64,000 bases of DNA, taken from an uncultured Planctomycetota bacterium. GTDB lineage: Bacteria > Planctomycetota > Phycisphaerae > Phycisphaerales > UBA5793. Numbering within the stretch: position 1 is the first letter of the stretch; every line of letters starts with the position of its first letter. The translations under genes were made by a program, and so were the position numbers. The notes beneath the pieces were generated by a model. It was given only the letters and a program-made list of their open reading frames with translations, was not told the DNA's origin and made no database searches. Positions 1-8,854 of the stretch are shown here, piece after piece. The stretch spans positions 31,688 through 95,687 of the forward strand of contig CAADHA010000056.1 of the NCBI GenBank assembly GCA_900696685.1, given 5' to 3'.

Positions 1-1018
1 CCCTTATGGCGTGCTCCGACTCGTACCTGACCAGGTCGTCGATGCTGTAGGTTTCGGCGCGGATGAAGCCCCGTTGAATGTCGCTGTGGACCGACCCCGC
101 GGCCTCAGGCGCCGTTTCGCCCTTGCGAATGGTCCAGGCGCGGATCTCCGGCTCGCCGGCGGTGTAGAAGCTCTGAAGGCCGAGGAGGTCATAAAGCGCC
201 CGCGCCAGGACGGCGAGGGCCGGCTCCGTCAGACCCAGTCCCTCGAGCATCTCCTGCCTTTCCGCCGCGGCAAGATCGGCGATCTCCGCTTCGAGTTTGG
301 CGCAGATCGGCACCAGGCGAGCCTGGGCGCCTTCGTTCGCTTCCACCCACTTGCGAAGGGCGGCGACGGCCGCCGATTGCCCCGCCAGATCGCCCTCATC
401 GACGTTGGCGACGTAGAGCACCGGCCGCAGCGAGATCATCCCCATCGACCTCAACTCGGTCAGTTCGTCCCTTGACCACTCCTCGCCGCGCAGCGGTTTC
501 TGCTGCTCGAGCAGGGCCTGTGCGCGCGTGGCGATCTCAACGCGCTTCCTGCCCGCCGCATCACCCGTGCGGGCGCGGCGCTGTGCCTTGTCGATCGCTC
601 CTTCCAGCACCTGGAGGTCCGCGAGGAGCAACTCCGTTTCGACTGCCTGCACGTCGCGCACCGGATCGAGCGTCTCGAAGACGTGCGAGACGTCAGGATC
701 GCGGAAGCAGCGCACGACGTGTGCGAGGGCGTCCACCTGTCGCACATTCTCGAGGAAGGCGTTGCCCATGCCCTCTCCCTGCGCTGAGCCGGCGACGATC
801 GCGGGGATGTCCACGAGGTCGATCGTGGCAGGAACGTACTTGCGCGTCCTGATGTATCGGCCGATGAGGGCCAGTCTCGGGTCGGGTACGGGCGCGGTCC
901 CGTGCACGGCCTTTGTCGTGGTGAAGGGATAGTTGGCGACTTCGACGTGCATGCCCGTCATCGCCTTGAACAGCGCGCTCTTCCCGACGTTGGGCAGTCC
1001 GACGATGCCGACTTGCAT
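1..1018 (-). CDS. ychF: Ribosome-associated ATPase YchF (C-terminus beyond window)
   Basis: Obg/HflX-superfamily P-loop NTPase of the YchF/OLA1 group, a cytosolic ribosome-binding ATPase. The reading frame starts MQVGIVGLPNVGKSALF, giving the G1 loop GLPNVGKS at residues 7-14. G3 is seen as LVDIPAIVAGSAQGEGMGN (family DIPGLV-A-A-GEGLGN, here with Ala for the Gly). The G4 region is LYVANVDE, lacking the Asp of NKxD as usual for the YchF group. The frame stays open to base 1, so 339 codons are visible. YchF proteins are about 360-365 residues, so only the end of the TGS domain is missing. ATG at 1018 begins right at the beta1 strand. A GGAG lies about 11 nt upstream, somewhat far. It is the last gene of the left minus-strand block and probably unrelated in function to the EPS genes. 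Confidence 0.95.
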   Translation of the reverse strand, partial: MQVGIVGLPNVGKSALFKAMTGMHVEVANYPFTTTKAVHGTAPVPDPRLALIGRYIRTRKYVPATIDLVDIPAIVAGSAQGEGMGNAFLENVRQVDALAHVVRCFRDPDVSHVFETLDPVRDVQAVETELLLADLQVLEGAIDKAQRRARTGDAAGRKRVEIATRAQALLEQQKPLRGEEWSRDELTELRSMGMISLRPVLYVANVDEGDLAGQSAAVAALRKWVEANEGAQARLVPICAKLEAEIADLAAAERQEMLEGLGLTEPALAVLARALYDLLGLQSFYTAGEPEIRAWTIRKGETAPEAAGSVHSDIQRGFIRAETYSIDDLVRYESEHAIR

Positions 1019-1115
1019 GATGACGCGAGACTCCGTGCGCGAAGGAACCTGAAAGTTCGAGCCGCAATCGTAGCCCGGATTGAGGGTGGAGCATCGCGGG
1101 AAACGTTGCAGAGCC

Positions 1116-1140
1116 GCGCTCAATGAAACTCATTGTGCGC
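1116..1140 (-). terminator. Stem-loop over the PGPGW gene stop codon
   Basis: Arms 1116-1126 and 1130-1140 pair at 10 of 11 positions around a 3-nt loop. The stem includes the stop codon of the membrane protein gene. No T-run follows, so intrinsic termination is weak or absent. It may only be an mRNA 3'-end structure between this gene and ychF. Confidence 0.3.
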
Positions 1141-1570
1141 TCACAACGCCCCGGTCCCGGGCGCCGAGGTTGAGCGGCTCGCAGCCGCGGCGTCGGCGCA
1201 TCCAGTTGATCGGGCGATGCACCCAGCGGCGGCGCACGAGCCACTTCTCGAAGCGGTACTTGCCAGGCAGGTCGATCATCAGGAAGCCGAGCAGGAGTGT
1301 GAGCAGGCCCTGGCCCGGAAGAGCGAGCATGGCCAGGCCCGCGAGGATCAGCACGCCGCCGAAGAGGTTCTTGCCGACGAGCATCACGAGCCGCACAATC
1401 GGATGCCGTCCAGCCCACCGGCCTGGCGGCCGCCTGTCATGCGCGAAGTAGTCCGTCGGCACGCGGACGACCAGAACGGGCACGAGCAGCAGGCCGAGTA
1501 CAAAGACCAGGACCGACAACCCGCCGATTGCCCAGGACAGTGCCTCGTTCTCGGCGATCCACTGGAGCAT
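1130..1570 (-). CDS. PGPGW-family small membrane protein
   Basis: Integral membrane protein of 146 aa of unknown function. A hydrophobic segment lies at residues about 13-36. A second at about 68-100 contains LALPGQGLLTLLLGF, the PGPGW-type signature (PG-G-LL--LG), followed by a basic tail (KYRFEKWLVRRR...). The second half matches the usual pattern of the family: hydrophobic hairpin, then an amphipathic basic helix. ATG at 1570 starts directly before the first membrane segment. It lies 178 nt downstream of the glycosyltransferase gene on the same strand, so cotranscription with the EPS cluster is possible but unproven. Confidence 0.75.
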   Translation of the reverse strand: MLQWIAENEALSWAIGGLSVLVFVLGLLLVPVLVVRVPTDYFAHDRRPPGRWAGRHPIVRLVMLVGKNLFGGVLILAGLAMLALPGQGLLTLLLGFLMIDLPGKYRFEKWLVRRRWVHRPINWMRRRRGCEPLNLGARDRGVVSAQ

Positions 1571-1748
1571 GGGATTGGTCGGCGCCCTTCTCGTGCTGTT
1601 CGATCCGCCGCGCCGGGTCGGCGCAGCGCTCGCCTGCTGCGCGACGCTCGCAGCGTGGATCGATCATATCGCTGCCTATCGTCGGCTGCGTAACGGCGGG
1701 TCTGCGCCGCCCGCGCCATGCGAACATCGGCACTGGCGGTGCGCCCTG

Positions 1749-2969
1749 TCACCCGCGGTGCGCCGGCCGGGCGCCCTGAGGCAACGCGATCGACGCATAG
1801 GACGCGGCCATGCGCGCGGCGACGGCGCCTGCGCTGTGCCGGCTCTCCAGGGTCGTGCGACCCAGACGACCCAGGCGCTGAGCCAACTGCGGATCGGCGA
1901 TCAGCCGGCTCAGGGCGCCGGCCATCGCGCCCGCATCGTCATCCGGGACGAGCAACCCGTCCCGTTCATCTTCGATGAGGTGCGGGATGCCGCCCACTCG
2001 CGTGGCCACGACCGGCCGGCAGGCGGCCATCGCCTCAAACACGAGCATCGGGCAGCATTCGCTGCGGCTGCTGATCGCGACTGCGAGGCAGCGGCGCAGC
2101 AGCGGCGCAGGGCGACTGACCCACCCGACGAACCGGACGCTCTCACCCAGGCCCATCTCGCTCACCATGCGCCGCAACGCCGCCTCCATCGCGCCGCTGC
2201 CCGCGATCACGAGCCGGGCGCCGGGATGACCCGACTGCATGCGCTGCCACGCGCGAAGGAGCATGGGGAAGTTCTTGACGGGAACAAGACGCCCCATCGC
2301 CAGCACCATGGGCGCATCGCCGAGCCACCGCTCCAGGTCGGGCGAGAGTCCGGTACGGTCAGACTCGATGGCCGCCGGATCGAAGCCGTTGGGAATGTAC
2401 GCCAGGTTGGCCTCGTCACCTCGCAAGCCGGGCAGAAGCGATGCCAGGTGCGGGCTGACGATCGTGACCAGCGCGGTTCGCGGCAGCACCCGCTTCATCG
2501 CAAGGCGCCACAGAGCGATCTTCCATCGCGGCTGCGAGGTCCGCATCTCCTCGAACATGTCGGCATGAACCGTGCGCACAACCCGGGCGCCGAGGCGCCG
2601 CGCGGCGATCATGGCCATGAGGTGGCTGGCCGGGTTGTGGCAGTGGATGATCGCGGGCCGCAGCGGCGCCAGGTTCCGCGCCAGGCACATCAACCGCCCG
2701 GCGCGACCAAGAGTGACGACAAGCGGTCGGTAGCCCTCCGCCCGAAGCATCTCCGTCGCGGTTGATTCCGCAAGCGAGACGAAGTGGATCGGCCAGCCGG
2801 CACGCTCCAGAAGTCGCGCCCACTGCGCGACGGCCGTGATGATCCCCCCCCCTTCGCTGCCCAGGAGCAGGTGAACGACGCTCCCGTCAAGCGCGTGCGG
2901 GCCAGGGGCCACGGAAGGCGGCGAAGGCGGATGGTCCGGCGGGGACGGGATCGTCACGGATGCGCTCAC
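1749..2969 (-). CDS. GT4-family glycosyltransferase
   Basis: Cytoplasmic GT-B fold glycosyltransferase of family 4, 406 aa, expected to add a sugar from a nucleotide-sugar donor to the lipid-linked EPS repeat unit. The N-terminal domain has a glycine loop (GSEGGGII, residues about 35-42). The C-terminal domain has LAMGRLVPVKNFPMLLRAW and the E-x7-E signature SECCPMLVFEAM followed by PVVATRVGGIPHLI. The start is GTG at 2969. It overlaps the stop of the CpsD-like gene by 4 nt (GTGA), which implies translational coupling. The glycine loop is encoded by nine consecutive G (C on the plus strand, 2844-2852), a possible slippage site. It is the last glycan gene of the cluster. Donor and acceptor sugars cannot be read from the sequence. 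Confidence 0.88.
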   Translation of the reverse strand: MSASVTIPSPPDHPPSPPSVAPGPHALDGSVVHLLLGSEGGGIITAVAQWARLLERAGWPIHFVSLAESTATEMLRAEGYRPLVVTLGRAGRLMCLARNLAPLRPAIIHCHNPASHLMAMIAARRLGARVVRTVHADMFEEMRTSQPRWKIALWRLAMKRVLPRTALVTIVSPHLASLLPGLRGDEANLAYIPNGFDPAAIESDRTGLSPDLERWLGDAPMVLAMGRLVPVKNFPMLLRAWQRMQSGHPGARLVIAGSGAMEAALRRMVSEMGLGESVRFVGWVSRPAPLLRRCLAVAISSRSECCPMLVFEAMAACRPVVATRVGGIPHLIEDERDGLLVPDDDAGAMAGALSRLIADPQLAQRLGRLGRTTLESRHSAGAVAARMAASYASIALPQGARPAHRG

Positions 2970-3751
2970 TCGTGCCAGACCACCTGAACCGGATGCAGCC
3001 CGACGTCCGCCGCCTCGCTCGCCAGGCGCTCCACGACGGCGCGGGTGGTGCGGCCGCGGGCAACGGAAAGCACGAGACGATCCACTACGCCCGCGATCAT
3101 CGCCAGGCTCCAGTGCGGCCCCACGCAGGGCAGCGACCAGATCAGGCGCTGATAACGCTCGCTCAGCGCCTCATGCAACTCCCGCAGCAGCCCCGAATCC
3201 GCCATGCGGGCCAGGGAGAACCGACCCAGGCCCGCGAGAGCATCAAGGTTGGCGACGGAGTGGCTCATCGGCTGAGGCGTCGGCAGGTGCTGGCCGCACT
3301 CGATGGCGGTAAGGACATCGGCGATGTTGGGGACAGTGCGGCGGAGGCGGCGCCCCGTCTCGCAGGTCGAGCCGCCAATCTCGACCAGCACAGTCGAGTA
3401 GTCCCACCGCGCCCAGAGGCCCGCGAGGGAAACGGCGGTGAAGGAATGGCGATTGCCGCGGCCGGGCGCGGCCGTCACGCCGATTGAGAGCGTGTCGCCG
3501 TCGAAGGCGCCCTTGACCGCCGTGGCGATTTGTGCCAGGCGCGTCGCCGAGGCAGAAGAGTCCCCCTCGGAGCAGACCTGTCGCAGAACGCGGCCAAGAG
3601 AGCCGAGCGGTACAGGCGGAGCCTGCGCTTCGATGCGGCGAAAGATCCACCGCGGCCGCGAACGCAATGCCTCCACGGTTGCACCGTCCGCGCCGGGACG
3701 CAGATCACCCGTGGTCGAAGGGCGGCTCACGATGGCGTGCGACTCCTCCAT
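2966..3751 (-). CDS. CpsD-like P-loop protein 2 with damaged Walker A
   Basis: 261-aa protein related to the ATPase half of bacterial tyrosine kinases (CpsD/CapB/Wzc C-terminus), which work with Wzz/GumC-like membrane partners in polysaccharide export. The fold is visible as SIGVTAAPGRGNRHSFTAVS, where PGEGKS would stand, then a helix and STVLVEIGG, where VLLIDAD would stand. The invariant Walker A Lys and the Walker A' Asp are both replaced, so ATP hydrolysis and kinase activity are doubtful. There is no tyrosine-rich tail; it ends ...QVVWHE. ATG 3751 was chosen over longer in-frame starts because those would run into the upstream gene, and a GGAGG lies about 12-16 nt before it. It sits 8 nt after the Wzz-like gene 2 and overlaps the glycosyltransferase start. 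Confidence 0.75.
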   Translation of the reverse strand: MEESHAIVSRPSTTGDLRPGADGATVEALRSRPRWIFRRIEAQAPPVPLGSLGRVLRQVCSEGDSSASATRLAQIATAVKGAFDGDTLSIGVTAAPGRGNRHSFTAVSLAGLWARWDYSTVLVEIGGSTCETGRRLRRTVPNIADVLTAIECGQHLPTPQPMSHSVANLDALAGLGRFSLARMADSGLLRELHEALSERYQRLIWSLPCVGPHWSLAMIAGVVDRLVLSVARGRTTRAVVERLASEAADVGLHPVQVVWHE

Positions 3752-3759
3752 GCCCGCCC

Positions 3760-5391
3760 TCACCTCCCTCCGCCGGGCAGGCGCATGAGCAGCCGGCGCG
3801 CAGGGCCGGGAAGTTCGCCGATGAGATGGACGGGCAGCACATGCGCCATTTCGTCGATCTGCCATGACGCGATGAGGCGGCTGCGCATCAGGCTCCGAAT
3901 CGTGGGCAGCAGAAGCATCGCCGCGATCGCGGCGGCCAGCGTCCACAGGAGCTGTGCAGCCGCGTCCGGCGAGTCGGGCGATGCGTGATTCCCGACGCGA
4001 GGCTGACCGACGAGCGAGATGTGCGCAAAGGGGATCACGCTCGACAGTCGGCTCTCGAGCAGGGCCAGTTCGGCATCAATGGTGCGGAGCGCCTCCTCGG
4101 TCGTCGCCCGCTGGGAGGCAAGTTCGTCCATGCGCTGGGCCGTCTGCATCGCCTGCGCCAGTTCATCGGCGAGGCGCGACTCTGTTTCGGCCAGACCCAG
4201 TTCGCGTCCGGCGAGCGTGACGAGTTGGCGGTTGTTCTGCGCCTGTCGTTCAAGGAGGCCGACGTATTCGAGGCTCGGCTCCTGCACTTTCTCGCGGATC
4301 ACCAGGATCTCTTCGTTGTTGAGGTCGCGCTTACGGCTCTCGATCTCGAGGCGGAGGCGGACCATGTCCTCGTGCTTGGCGGTCTTGACGGCAAGGTCGG
4401 CGGCGTAGCGGGCCTCAAGCGCGCTGATCTCCTCCTTGAGTTGCCCGATGCGCTGGTTCTGCTCGACAACGATCCGCGAGGTCTGCTCCACTGCGACGCC
4501 CTCGAGTTTGCGGGCGATGTCCTGCCGGTTCGCCTCGGCCTCCAGGAGGTCGGTCTCGAGTTCGGCCCGGCGCGATCGCGCGTCGATGAGCCGGGATTGA
4601 ATGTCCTGAGCACCGGCCTGCGGGTCGTGCCTGCCGATCTCAAGGCGGTAGAGGGTGACCGCACTTGCGGCCTGGCGGAATCGTTCCGCCGCATCTTCGC
4701 GCACGGGCCGCAGTTCCTCCAGCCGCGCCATCGTCCGTGATCGATCCTCGTGGCGGAGCAGATCTCTCACGGCAGCAAGCAGCAGGTGCGGCGCCCGCTC
4801 GGCCATGACAGGAGACGGCGCTTCGAGATTGACGCGAACGACCTCCCCGACCGCGCTGTCTTGTGCCGGAAGGGCGCGAAGAGACGCAGGAGCGGGCACG
4901 GAGTCCGATTGTGCCACACCCAACGCGGCTGCAGCCCGGACCGGCCAGGAACGGACGGCCGCCCAGGCGTCAATGGCGCGGCGGCGCCAAGGCCCCGCCA
5001 CAGCGCTGGCTGCTCCCGCCGCTTCACGAGCCTCTTCCTCAAGTGCAGCCGACACGGTTCGGAGGAGCGGGTCGGACACGAGCAGGTCGCGCAGTTCCGT
5101 CGGCGTGATCTTGACACGCAGCGTGGAGGCTACGGGGTCGCCCGCCTCCCCGGCGATTCGATACTCGGCCACGATCCGCCAGACGGGAGCCGTGGCCCAG
5201 AGGTGCGATACACCGACGATCACGCAGAGCACCGGCGTCGCCAATGTGAGCAGCGGCTGAGTACGCATCGAGGCAAGCACATACAAAGCGGCCCGGCGAA
5301 AGAGACCGTGTCGCGGCCGCACCGGATGCGACGGGCCTGCGGGCGAGCCGCTCGACGGCAGGAATCGTGCTGGTCGATCGGAATCGGACAT
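3760..5391 (-). CDS. Wzz/GumC-like polysaccharide chain-length/export protein 2
   Basis: 543-aa inner-membrane, periplasmic coiled-coil protein of the polysaccharide co-polymerase class. A first TM segment lies at residues about 46-66 (LLTLATPVLCVIVGVSHLWA). A Wzz-like domain then holds a long coiled coil (about 230-460, with many E/R/L heptads). A second TM lies near 480-500 (LLWTLAAAIAAMLLLPTI), followed by a cytoplasmic tail of about 40 aa. The layout matches GumC/Wzz proteins without a fused kinase. The kinase-like partner is the next gene, 8 nt downstream. The cluster encodes a second copy of this pair at 8064-10495, so one may act on a different step or a different polymer. Confidence 0.8.
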   Translation of the reverse strand: MSDSDRPARFLPSSGSPAGPSHPVRPRHGLFRRAALYVLASMRTQPLLTLATPVLCVIVGVSHLWATAPVWRIVAEYRIAGEAGDPVASTLRVKITPTELRDLLVSDPLLRTVSAALEEEAREAAGAASAVAGPWRRRAIDAWAAVRSWPVRAAAALGVAQSDSVPAPASLRALPAQDSAVGEVVRVNLEAPSPVMAERAPHLLLAAVRDLLRHEDRSRTMARLEELRPVREDAAERFRQAASAVTLYRLEIGRHDPQAGAQDIQSRLIDARSRRAELETDLLEAEANRQDIARKLEGVAVEQTSRIVVEQNQRIGQLKEEISALEARYAADLAVKTAKHEDMVRLRLEIESRKRDLNNEEILVIREKVQEPSLEYVGLLERQAQNNRQLVTLAGRELGLAETESRLADELAQAMQTAQRMDELASQRATTEEALRTIDAELALLESRLSSVIPFAHISLVGQPRVGNHASPDSPDAAAQLLWTLAAAIAAMLLLPTIRSLMRSRLIASWQIDEMAHVLPVHLIGELPGPARRLLMRLPGGGR

Positions 5392-5549
5392 TGAGCACCC
5401 AGACGGCCTGACAGCCTGTGATCATGCCGCGTCGCTTCGTACGCCGCGCTCGAGCACTGCATGATAGGGGAGCACGGCCCGCGCCGGCGGCCGAAGGAAG
5501 GAGTTCGTTGCCTGCCTGGATCTCCGCGATCCCGACTGTCGCCGGTGCA

Positions 5550-6341
5550 TTACGTGCTCGACCACACGCTCCTGACCTCGGCCCGCAGGTCGGCCAGGCT
5601 GTAGCCGAACTCCTGGAGGCGCGACTCAAGAGCCCGTTCGGCTCTTCGGATGCTTCGCCCGTTGAAGAACTCCCTCTTCCATGCCTCCCACTGACGAAAG
5701 TACGATTCGTTGACGTCGGGCTTGACTTCACGGCTGACTTCGACCGGCTCCAGACCCGCGAATCGGAAGAGGTCCGCAAGAATCGCGGCCGGACGCGTGA
5801 CGAGATGTTCGTAATGGATGACCTTCGCACGTTGAAGGCGCGGCAGGTCCTGTCTCATGATCTCGTGACACACGACCCAGTGTTCAACCAGGCGAGCGAG
5901 CGAGGTGCGGCGCTTCCACTTCTTTGTTGCGCCCGCCACCGCAACGGGGTGCCGGAGGATGAAGATGAAGCAGGACGAGGGGAACATCGCCTGCAGGAAG
6001 CGGGACTTGATGAGGTTGGGCGGCGACTTTTCGACGAGGTGGGAGCGGGAAACATCCCAGTGGCGCGACCACTGCTCCCAGAGGAGCCGGCGGCTGGCGT
6101 CCGAAACGAGGCTCGAAGACTCGGTGAGATGCATCGCCGGGGCGAAACCGAACTCTCCCGGCCCGCCGAATGCGCTGGCGCGCGGAAACACGGTCTGAAG
6201 GTGCTGCCCCTCATCCTCGGGCACGCCGGTGTCATGGAAGCCGGAGGTCGCGGAGTGATCGGCGAGGCATCGCGCCAGGAGCGAGGTGCCGCTTCGATGC
6301 AGACCGCCGATGAAGATGAATGTGTGTCTGCTGGAGTCCAT
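5550..6341 (-). CDS. Sulfotransferase family protein
   Basis: 263-aa PAPS-dependent sulfotransferase-like protein. The 5'-phosphosulfate loop is IGGLHRSGTSLLARCL (residues about 10-25). The 3'-phosphate region is FIFILRHPVAVAGATKKWK at about 125-143. An acidic/His stretch, LVEKSPPNLIKSRFL, lies between them, as in bacterial sulfotransferases that modify glycans. Its place between the O-antigen ligase-like gene and the second Wzz-like gene suggests that it sulfates the exported polysaccharide. The acceptor is not shown by the sequence. No PAPS-synthesis genes (cysD/N/C) are in the window. ATG 6341 begins just ahead of the first beta strand. Confidence 0.85.
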   Translation of the reverse strand: MDSSRHTFIFIGGLHRSGTSLLARCLADHSATSGFHDTGVPEDEGQHLQTVFPRASAFGGPGEFGFAPAMHLTESSSLVSDASRRLLWEQWSRHWDVSRSHLVEKSPPNLIKSRFLQAMFPSSCFIFILRHPVAVAGATKKWKRRTSLARLVEHWVVCHEIMRQDLPRLQRAKVIHYEHLVTRPAAILADLFRFAGLEPVEVSREVKPDVNESYFRQWEAWKREFFNGRSIRRAERALESRLQEFGYSLADLRAEVRSVWSST

Positions 6342-6410
6342 GGCGCCGCAAAGACTTGCCCACGCGGGTGTGACCTGATCGCTGCGGCGTCGTGACGCCG
6401 GCCGCCGACG

Positions 6411-7958
6411 CTAGGCGCTTCCCGCCGCCAATGTCGGCTTGAGCGCGGCGGCAGGGCCGTAGGCCCGCATCTGGACGAGCGTCGGCAGCATGCGGTCGTG
6501 CTCGGGGATCTCACCGATGCGCTGTTCGCGACGGTAGACGTGGTACGCGGCGCCGCACAGCCCGAAGACGATGAAATACAGTTCATTCTCGAGGACGTTG
6601 GATGTGCCGGCGAAGAAGAAGAAACCGAACGTCGTCGAAGCCACGGCGGTCGCTTCAAACTTGAGACGGCGGTCGATCGTCGCGAAGGCGGCACAGAAGG
6701 CACTGACTGCGGCTGCGAGGTAAAGGCCGAGGTAGACGAGCACGCCCTGCAGGCCGTTCTCCGCCAGGAGCTGCATGAAGGCGTTGTGCACCCGGAGATA
6801 GGACCCGGGGGCCCCGGGCTCGCGATAGATGTTGTAATAGATGCCCCAGCCGTTTGTTCCCACGCCGACGACCGGATGATCGAGGAACATGTTCAACGCC
6901 ATCTGCCACATCGCCACGCGGTACTCGATGGTGCGGGTGGCCGTGCCCGGGCTGGCGACCCGCTGGGCCGCAACGTCGAGATTCGACGCGGCGAGTACGG
7001 CCAGGGCGACAACGGCGAAGACCGCCACCAGCGCCAGTTTTGCGAAGCGGTGACGCACCGGCCCGGCGAGGAAGACGATCAGCGCCGCGACGACGAAGCC
7101 GAGCGTGCCGCCACGCGACCCCGTCCCGACAATGTTGAATGCGATGACCAGAAGCGATACGGTCAGTAGCGCCTTCTTCCACCACTCGCGGTAATACATC
7201 AGCAGTCCGAACGCAAGCGTGCCGGGCAGCGTCTGGGCGAGGGCGTGGAAGGTCGAGCCGCCCGACGGGCCGACGATGCGCAGGGCCCCCTCGAACGTCC
7301 CGAGCACGTTCACCTGCGCCTCCGGATCGGACTTGCCGAGGCGCTCGAGCATTGACTTGCCCGTCGCCACTTCGCTGAGCGTGGCGAATGCGACGAGCGT
7401 GCCGCTGATGACGATGCACAGCACGCAGCGGTGGAATACCTCCCGGTCGGACACAGCCAGGATCAGAATCGCCATCAGCGCGACGACGTTGGTGCGGCGA
7501 TTGACGAAGTCGAGGCCGATCTCCCAGTGGGGCATGAAGGGCAGACCGATCAGCGAGACGACCAGGTAGAGCACTCCGAGGATGATGAGCGGATCGCCGA
7601 GTTTGCGGGACCAGCCCCTGACCTGATCGGCGAGTATGGCAGCGGTGAAGAAGACGATCGTGATCGCGATGGCGATCTTCGTTCCGCTGATGCGGCCCCC
7701 CTGCCCGAACGTCTGCATCCGGTCCCAGAGGACCAGGAGCATGATGAGGTAGATGCCCATTCGGAAGTCAAGGCCGAGGACAATGATCGCGCCGATGGTG
7801 CCGATGATCGCCGCGGTCAGCACGATCGGAAAGACGGGGCTTGAGGTGCGCCCGATGAGCACGCCGAGGACGAACATGAGTCCGAAGATGGGAACGAACA
7901 GCAGGGCGAAGAACGCCCATTGCCGCCAGTTCTGTCCCGGAGTCGTTGTGGTCAGCAT
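6411..7958 (-). CDS. O-antigen ligase/polymerase (Wzy_C-type) membrane protein
   Basis: 515-aa polytopic membrane protein with about 10-12 hydrophobic segments across residues 13-450. The large periplasmic loop carries the WaaL/Wzy_C-type signature VGVGTNGWGIYYN ... YLRVHNAFMQLLAENGLQGV (residues about 365-410), including the His-Asn pair typical of the ligase active loop. Such proteins either join glycan to an acceptor or polymerise repeat units in the periplasm. With two Wzz/GumC-like proteins encoded beside it, a polymerase role for a Wzy-type EPS pathway is the simpler reading, but a ligase cannot be excluded. The gene is 69 nt upstream of the sulfotransferase on the same strand. Confidence 0.85.
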   Translation of the reverse strand: MLTTTTPGQNWRQWAFFALLFVPIFGLMFVLGVLIGRTSSPVFPIVLTAAIIGTIGAIIVLGLDFRMGIYLIMLLVLWDRMQTFGQGGRISGTKIAIAITIVFFTAAILADQVRGWSRKLGDPLIILGVLYLVVSLIGLPFMPHWEIGLDFVNRRTNVVALMAILILAVSDREVFHRCVLCIVISGTLVAFATLSEVATGKSMLERLGKSDPEAQVNVLGTFEGALRIVGPSGGSTFHALAQTLPGTLAFGLLMYYREWWKKALLTVSLLVIAFNIVGTGSRGGTLGFVVAALIVFLAGPVRHRFAKLALVAVFAVVALAVLAASNLDVAAQRVASPGTATRTIEYRVAMWQMALNMFLDHPVVGVGTNGWGIYYNIYREPGAPGSYLRVHNAFMQLLAENGLQGVLVYLGLYLAAAVSAFCAAFATIDRRLKFEATAVASTTFGFFFFAGTSNVLENELYFIVFGLCGAAYHVYRREQRIGEIPEHDRMLPTLVQMRAYGPAAALKPTLAAGSA

Positions 7959-8063
7959 GTCAGGAGAGTGGTGCGGCGGGACCCTGGGTTAATCGACCGG
8001 AGGCGTCGCGGCCGGCCAGGGCGACGCGCGGCGCGGGCCGGGGCACGCAACGCCCCGGCGACG

Positions 8064-8774
8064 CTAGTCATACCAGATGACGTCAATCGGACGCATTCCC
8101 GAACGAAGGGCCTGCTCGCCGATCTCCCGCACCGGCCCGCCGCGCGTCGAGCCGCGCACCAGCGCCAGCACGAGGCGGTCGCAGCAGCCGTTGAGCGAAA
8201 GGAAAGGGAAGCCGGTCTCAAGGCGCGGAGCGGCGAGCACGACTCGATCGTGGTTCTTCTTCAGTGCGGCCACGAGGGCCGCCAGACGCCCCGTCGAGAT
8301 CAAGCCGAGGACATCCGCCTTGCCGGCAGCGATGGCCCCTGTGCGCGGCAGGCTGGCGTGCAGGCGGGCGATCTCTGTGAGCGCACGGCCCGAAGCGGCC
8401 GCGTCGCACGCCGCAGCAAGGTCGGGCGACGAGGCAGTGAGCGCTCCGCTGAGCGCCTTGGCGCCGCTGGCGAGGTCGATCAGCACGGTCGAGCGCCCCC
8501 ATCGCCCCCAGAGCGCTGCAAGCGCTGCCGCGGTCTGCCCGATTTTCTCATCCGCCTCGACAGCGCTGATTGCGACGGCCACGCTTCCACCCTGGTTCGC
8601 CGCGTCGCACGCTGACGCCAATTCGCCGATCGCCATGGCGATGCGGGCGTTGGCGGGCGCGGAAACGAGGCGAATGAGGAACGACCCCACCGAGTGTGAG
8701 GTGTTGAGCGTCGCGTTCGAGCCGGTCGAGCCCGTGCCGGACGTGGAAGGTATGGCTGCGGTCTGGGTGGTCAT
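8064..8774 (-). CDS. CpsD-like P-loop protein 1 with damaged Walker A
   Basis: 236-aa relative of the protein encoded at 2966-3751. Both share a mid-sequence 'W-R/RW--STVL(I/V)(D/E)' segment, a similar DRLVL-(V/L)-RG stretch and a C-terminus in ...VIWYD / ...VVWHE. Here the P-loop region reads VAVAISAVEADEKIGQTAAA: the Lys position is kept but the glycines and the Ser/Thr are lost. The following strand TVLIDLASG keeps Asp. Kinase activity is doubtful, and a structural or regulatory role with the adjacent Wzz-like protein 1 (80 nt upstream) is more likely. ATG 8774 has no strong Shine-Dalgarno (AGGAA 20 or more nt away). Family assignment rests on fold pattern and position, so it is less sure than for protein 2. 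Confidence 0.65.
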   Translation of the reverse strand: MTTQTAAIPSTSGTGSTGSNATLNTSHSVGSFLIRLVSAPANARIAMAIGELASACDAANQGGSVAVAISAVEADEKIGQTAAALAALWGRWGRSTVLIDLASGAKALSGALTASSPDLAAACDAAASGRALTEIARLHASLPRTGAIAAGKADVLGLISTGRLAALVAALKKNHDRVVLAAPRLETGFPFLSLNGCCDRLVLALVRGSTRGGPVREIGEQALRSGMRPIDVIWYD

Positions 8775-8854
8775 GTCTGTGCTCGCACGAGGTTCCTGCG
8801 TTCAACCGTTGCGGAGGGCGGCGCTCATTGCAATCGGCGCCTCAGTCATCAGGC

